DNA of 64,000 bases, from positions 1 to 64,000 of the forward strand of contig JBMOQP010000022.1 of the NCBI GenBank assembly GCA_049322715.1, read 5' to 3'. Source of the DNA: Thiofaba sp049322715 (GTDB taxonomy: Bacteria; Pseudomonadota; Gammaproteobacteria; Halothiobacillales; Halothiobacillaceae). Positions 63,865-64,000 of this stretch are shown in pieces (the stretch's first letter is position 1; each line of letters opens with the position of its first letter). Under the pieces are notes generated by a model. The model did no database searches. It had not been told where the DNA came from and saw only the letters and a program-made list of their open reading frames with translations. The position numbers and the translations under genes were made by a program.

Positions 63865-63893
63865 TTGACCAAGCCCTGGCGCGCCCGTAGAAT
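63865..63893 (+). promoter_or_regulatory. Sigma-70 promoter of the candidate small RNA
   Basis: TTGACC (63865-63870), a 17-nt spacer, then TAGAAT (63888-63893): 5/6 matches to each consensus box. Predicted transcription start about 63900. Confidence 0.65.
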
Positions 63894-63899
63894 GCTGCG

Positions 63900-63990
63900 A
63901 TCTTCGAGCGACCGGGTCGACGTAGGACCGGGCTTGCAGATGCGGCAGCCAAGCCGCGCTCGACCATGGGCCCTTTGAGGGCCTTTTTTA
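63900..63990 (+). ncRNA. Candidate small RNA of about 90 nt
   Basis: The region lies between a good promoter and a strong intrinsic terminator, and no ORF of note fits in it. CGAGCG near the 5' end can pair with CGCTCG near 63957, enclosing two smaller stems (GGTC/GACC with a 7-nt loop; GCTTG/CAAGC). It is not a tRNA and does not match an RNA family I know. It could instead be the attenuated leader of a gene beyond the window end. Confidence 0.5.
63969..63990 (+). terminator. Intrinsic terminator
   Basis: GGCCCT pairs with AGGGCC around TTG, followed by six T (63984-63989). Ends the candidate small RNA. Confidence 0.85.
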
Positions 63991-64000
63991 TTGGTCGATT

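Overview
The window is GC-rich, densely coded chromosomal DNA from a gammaproteobacterium. The blocks rpoE-rseA-rseB-rseC-mucD-lepA-lepB-rnc-era-recO-pdxJ-acpS, dapB-carA-carB-greA, uvrC-pgsA and maf/yceD-rpmF-plsX-fabH have the gene order usual in that class. The long GC-rich antisense frames, DUF4845 between lepB and rnc, and the exosortase-A-associated enzymes suggest a Chromatiales-like, possibly sulfur-oxidising lineage. The species cannot be fixed from the sequence alone.

Layout. 1-405: remnant of an IS5-like element and a small dispersed palindrome. 405-2517: Slt-type transglycosylase, HugZ/PNPOx-fold protein, dusA. 2530-4206: mltF and tRNA-Ser(CGA). 4207-4605: nested hairpin repeats. 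4606-8551: R3H/Ycf45-type ATPase, an unknown protein and a broken Aer-like chemoreceptor. 8629-12364: yheS and nadB, convergent. 12434-22871: sigma-E regulon with its own sigma-E promoter, then lepA to acpS. 22882-28979: cysM, rlmD, tRNA-Ser(GGA), SRP RNA, dnaX, ybaB, recR, hinT. 29075-34325 (minus strand): DUF4395 protein, CapA-like protein, rsgA, mgtE, pterin dehydratase, cytochrome c. 34441-43862: orn, rhodanese, dapB, carAB, greA, serS, a stand-alone acyl carrier protein. 43965-53398: uup, three small accessory proteins, a methyltransferase, a lipoprotein and the exosortase-A-associated decarboxylase/ligase pair. 53490-64000: DosC-like globin diguanylate cyclase, aroC, MFS transporter, maf, yceD-rpmF-plsX-fabH, CYTH protein, uvrC, pgsA and a candidate small RNA.

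The most unusual feature is a family of dispersed stem-loops. Their stem sequences differ from copy to copy but stay exactly self-complementary. The loop is nearly invariant, ANGGAT (AGGGAT, ATGGAT, AAGGAT, ACGGAT), always closed by a C-G pair. This is the RNA shape known to be bound by CsrA/RsmA/RsmE. The stem-loops occur in two composite modules. One is A-B-C: two hairpins, a CGCAGGG/CGAAGGG spacer, then the ANGGAT hairpin. The other is D: a three-way junction holding a CCCC-GAA-GGGG hairpin and an ANGGAT hairpin. They lie between genes and, in frame, inside era (codons 4-29), dnaX (two copies in the linker) and orn (its last 12 codons and stop). In almost every case the GGA loop is on the sense strand of the host gene. 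This looks like an uncharacterised repeat family that spreads CsrA-type binding sites through the genome; CsrA binding itself is an inference.
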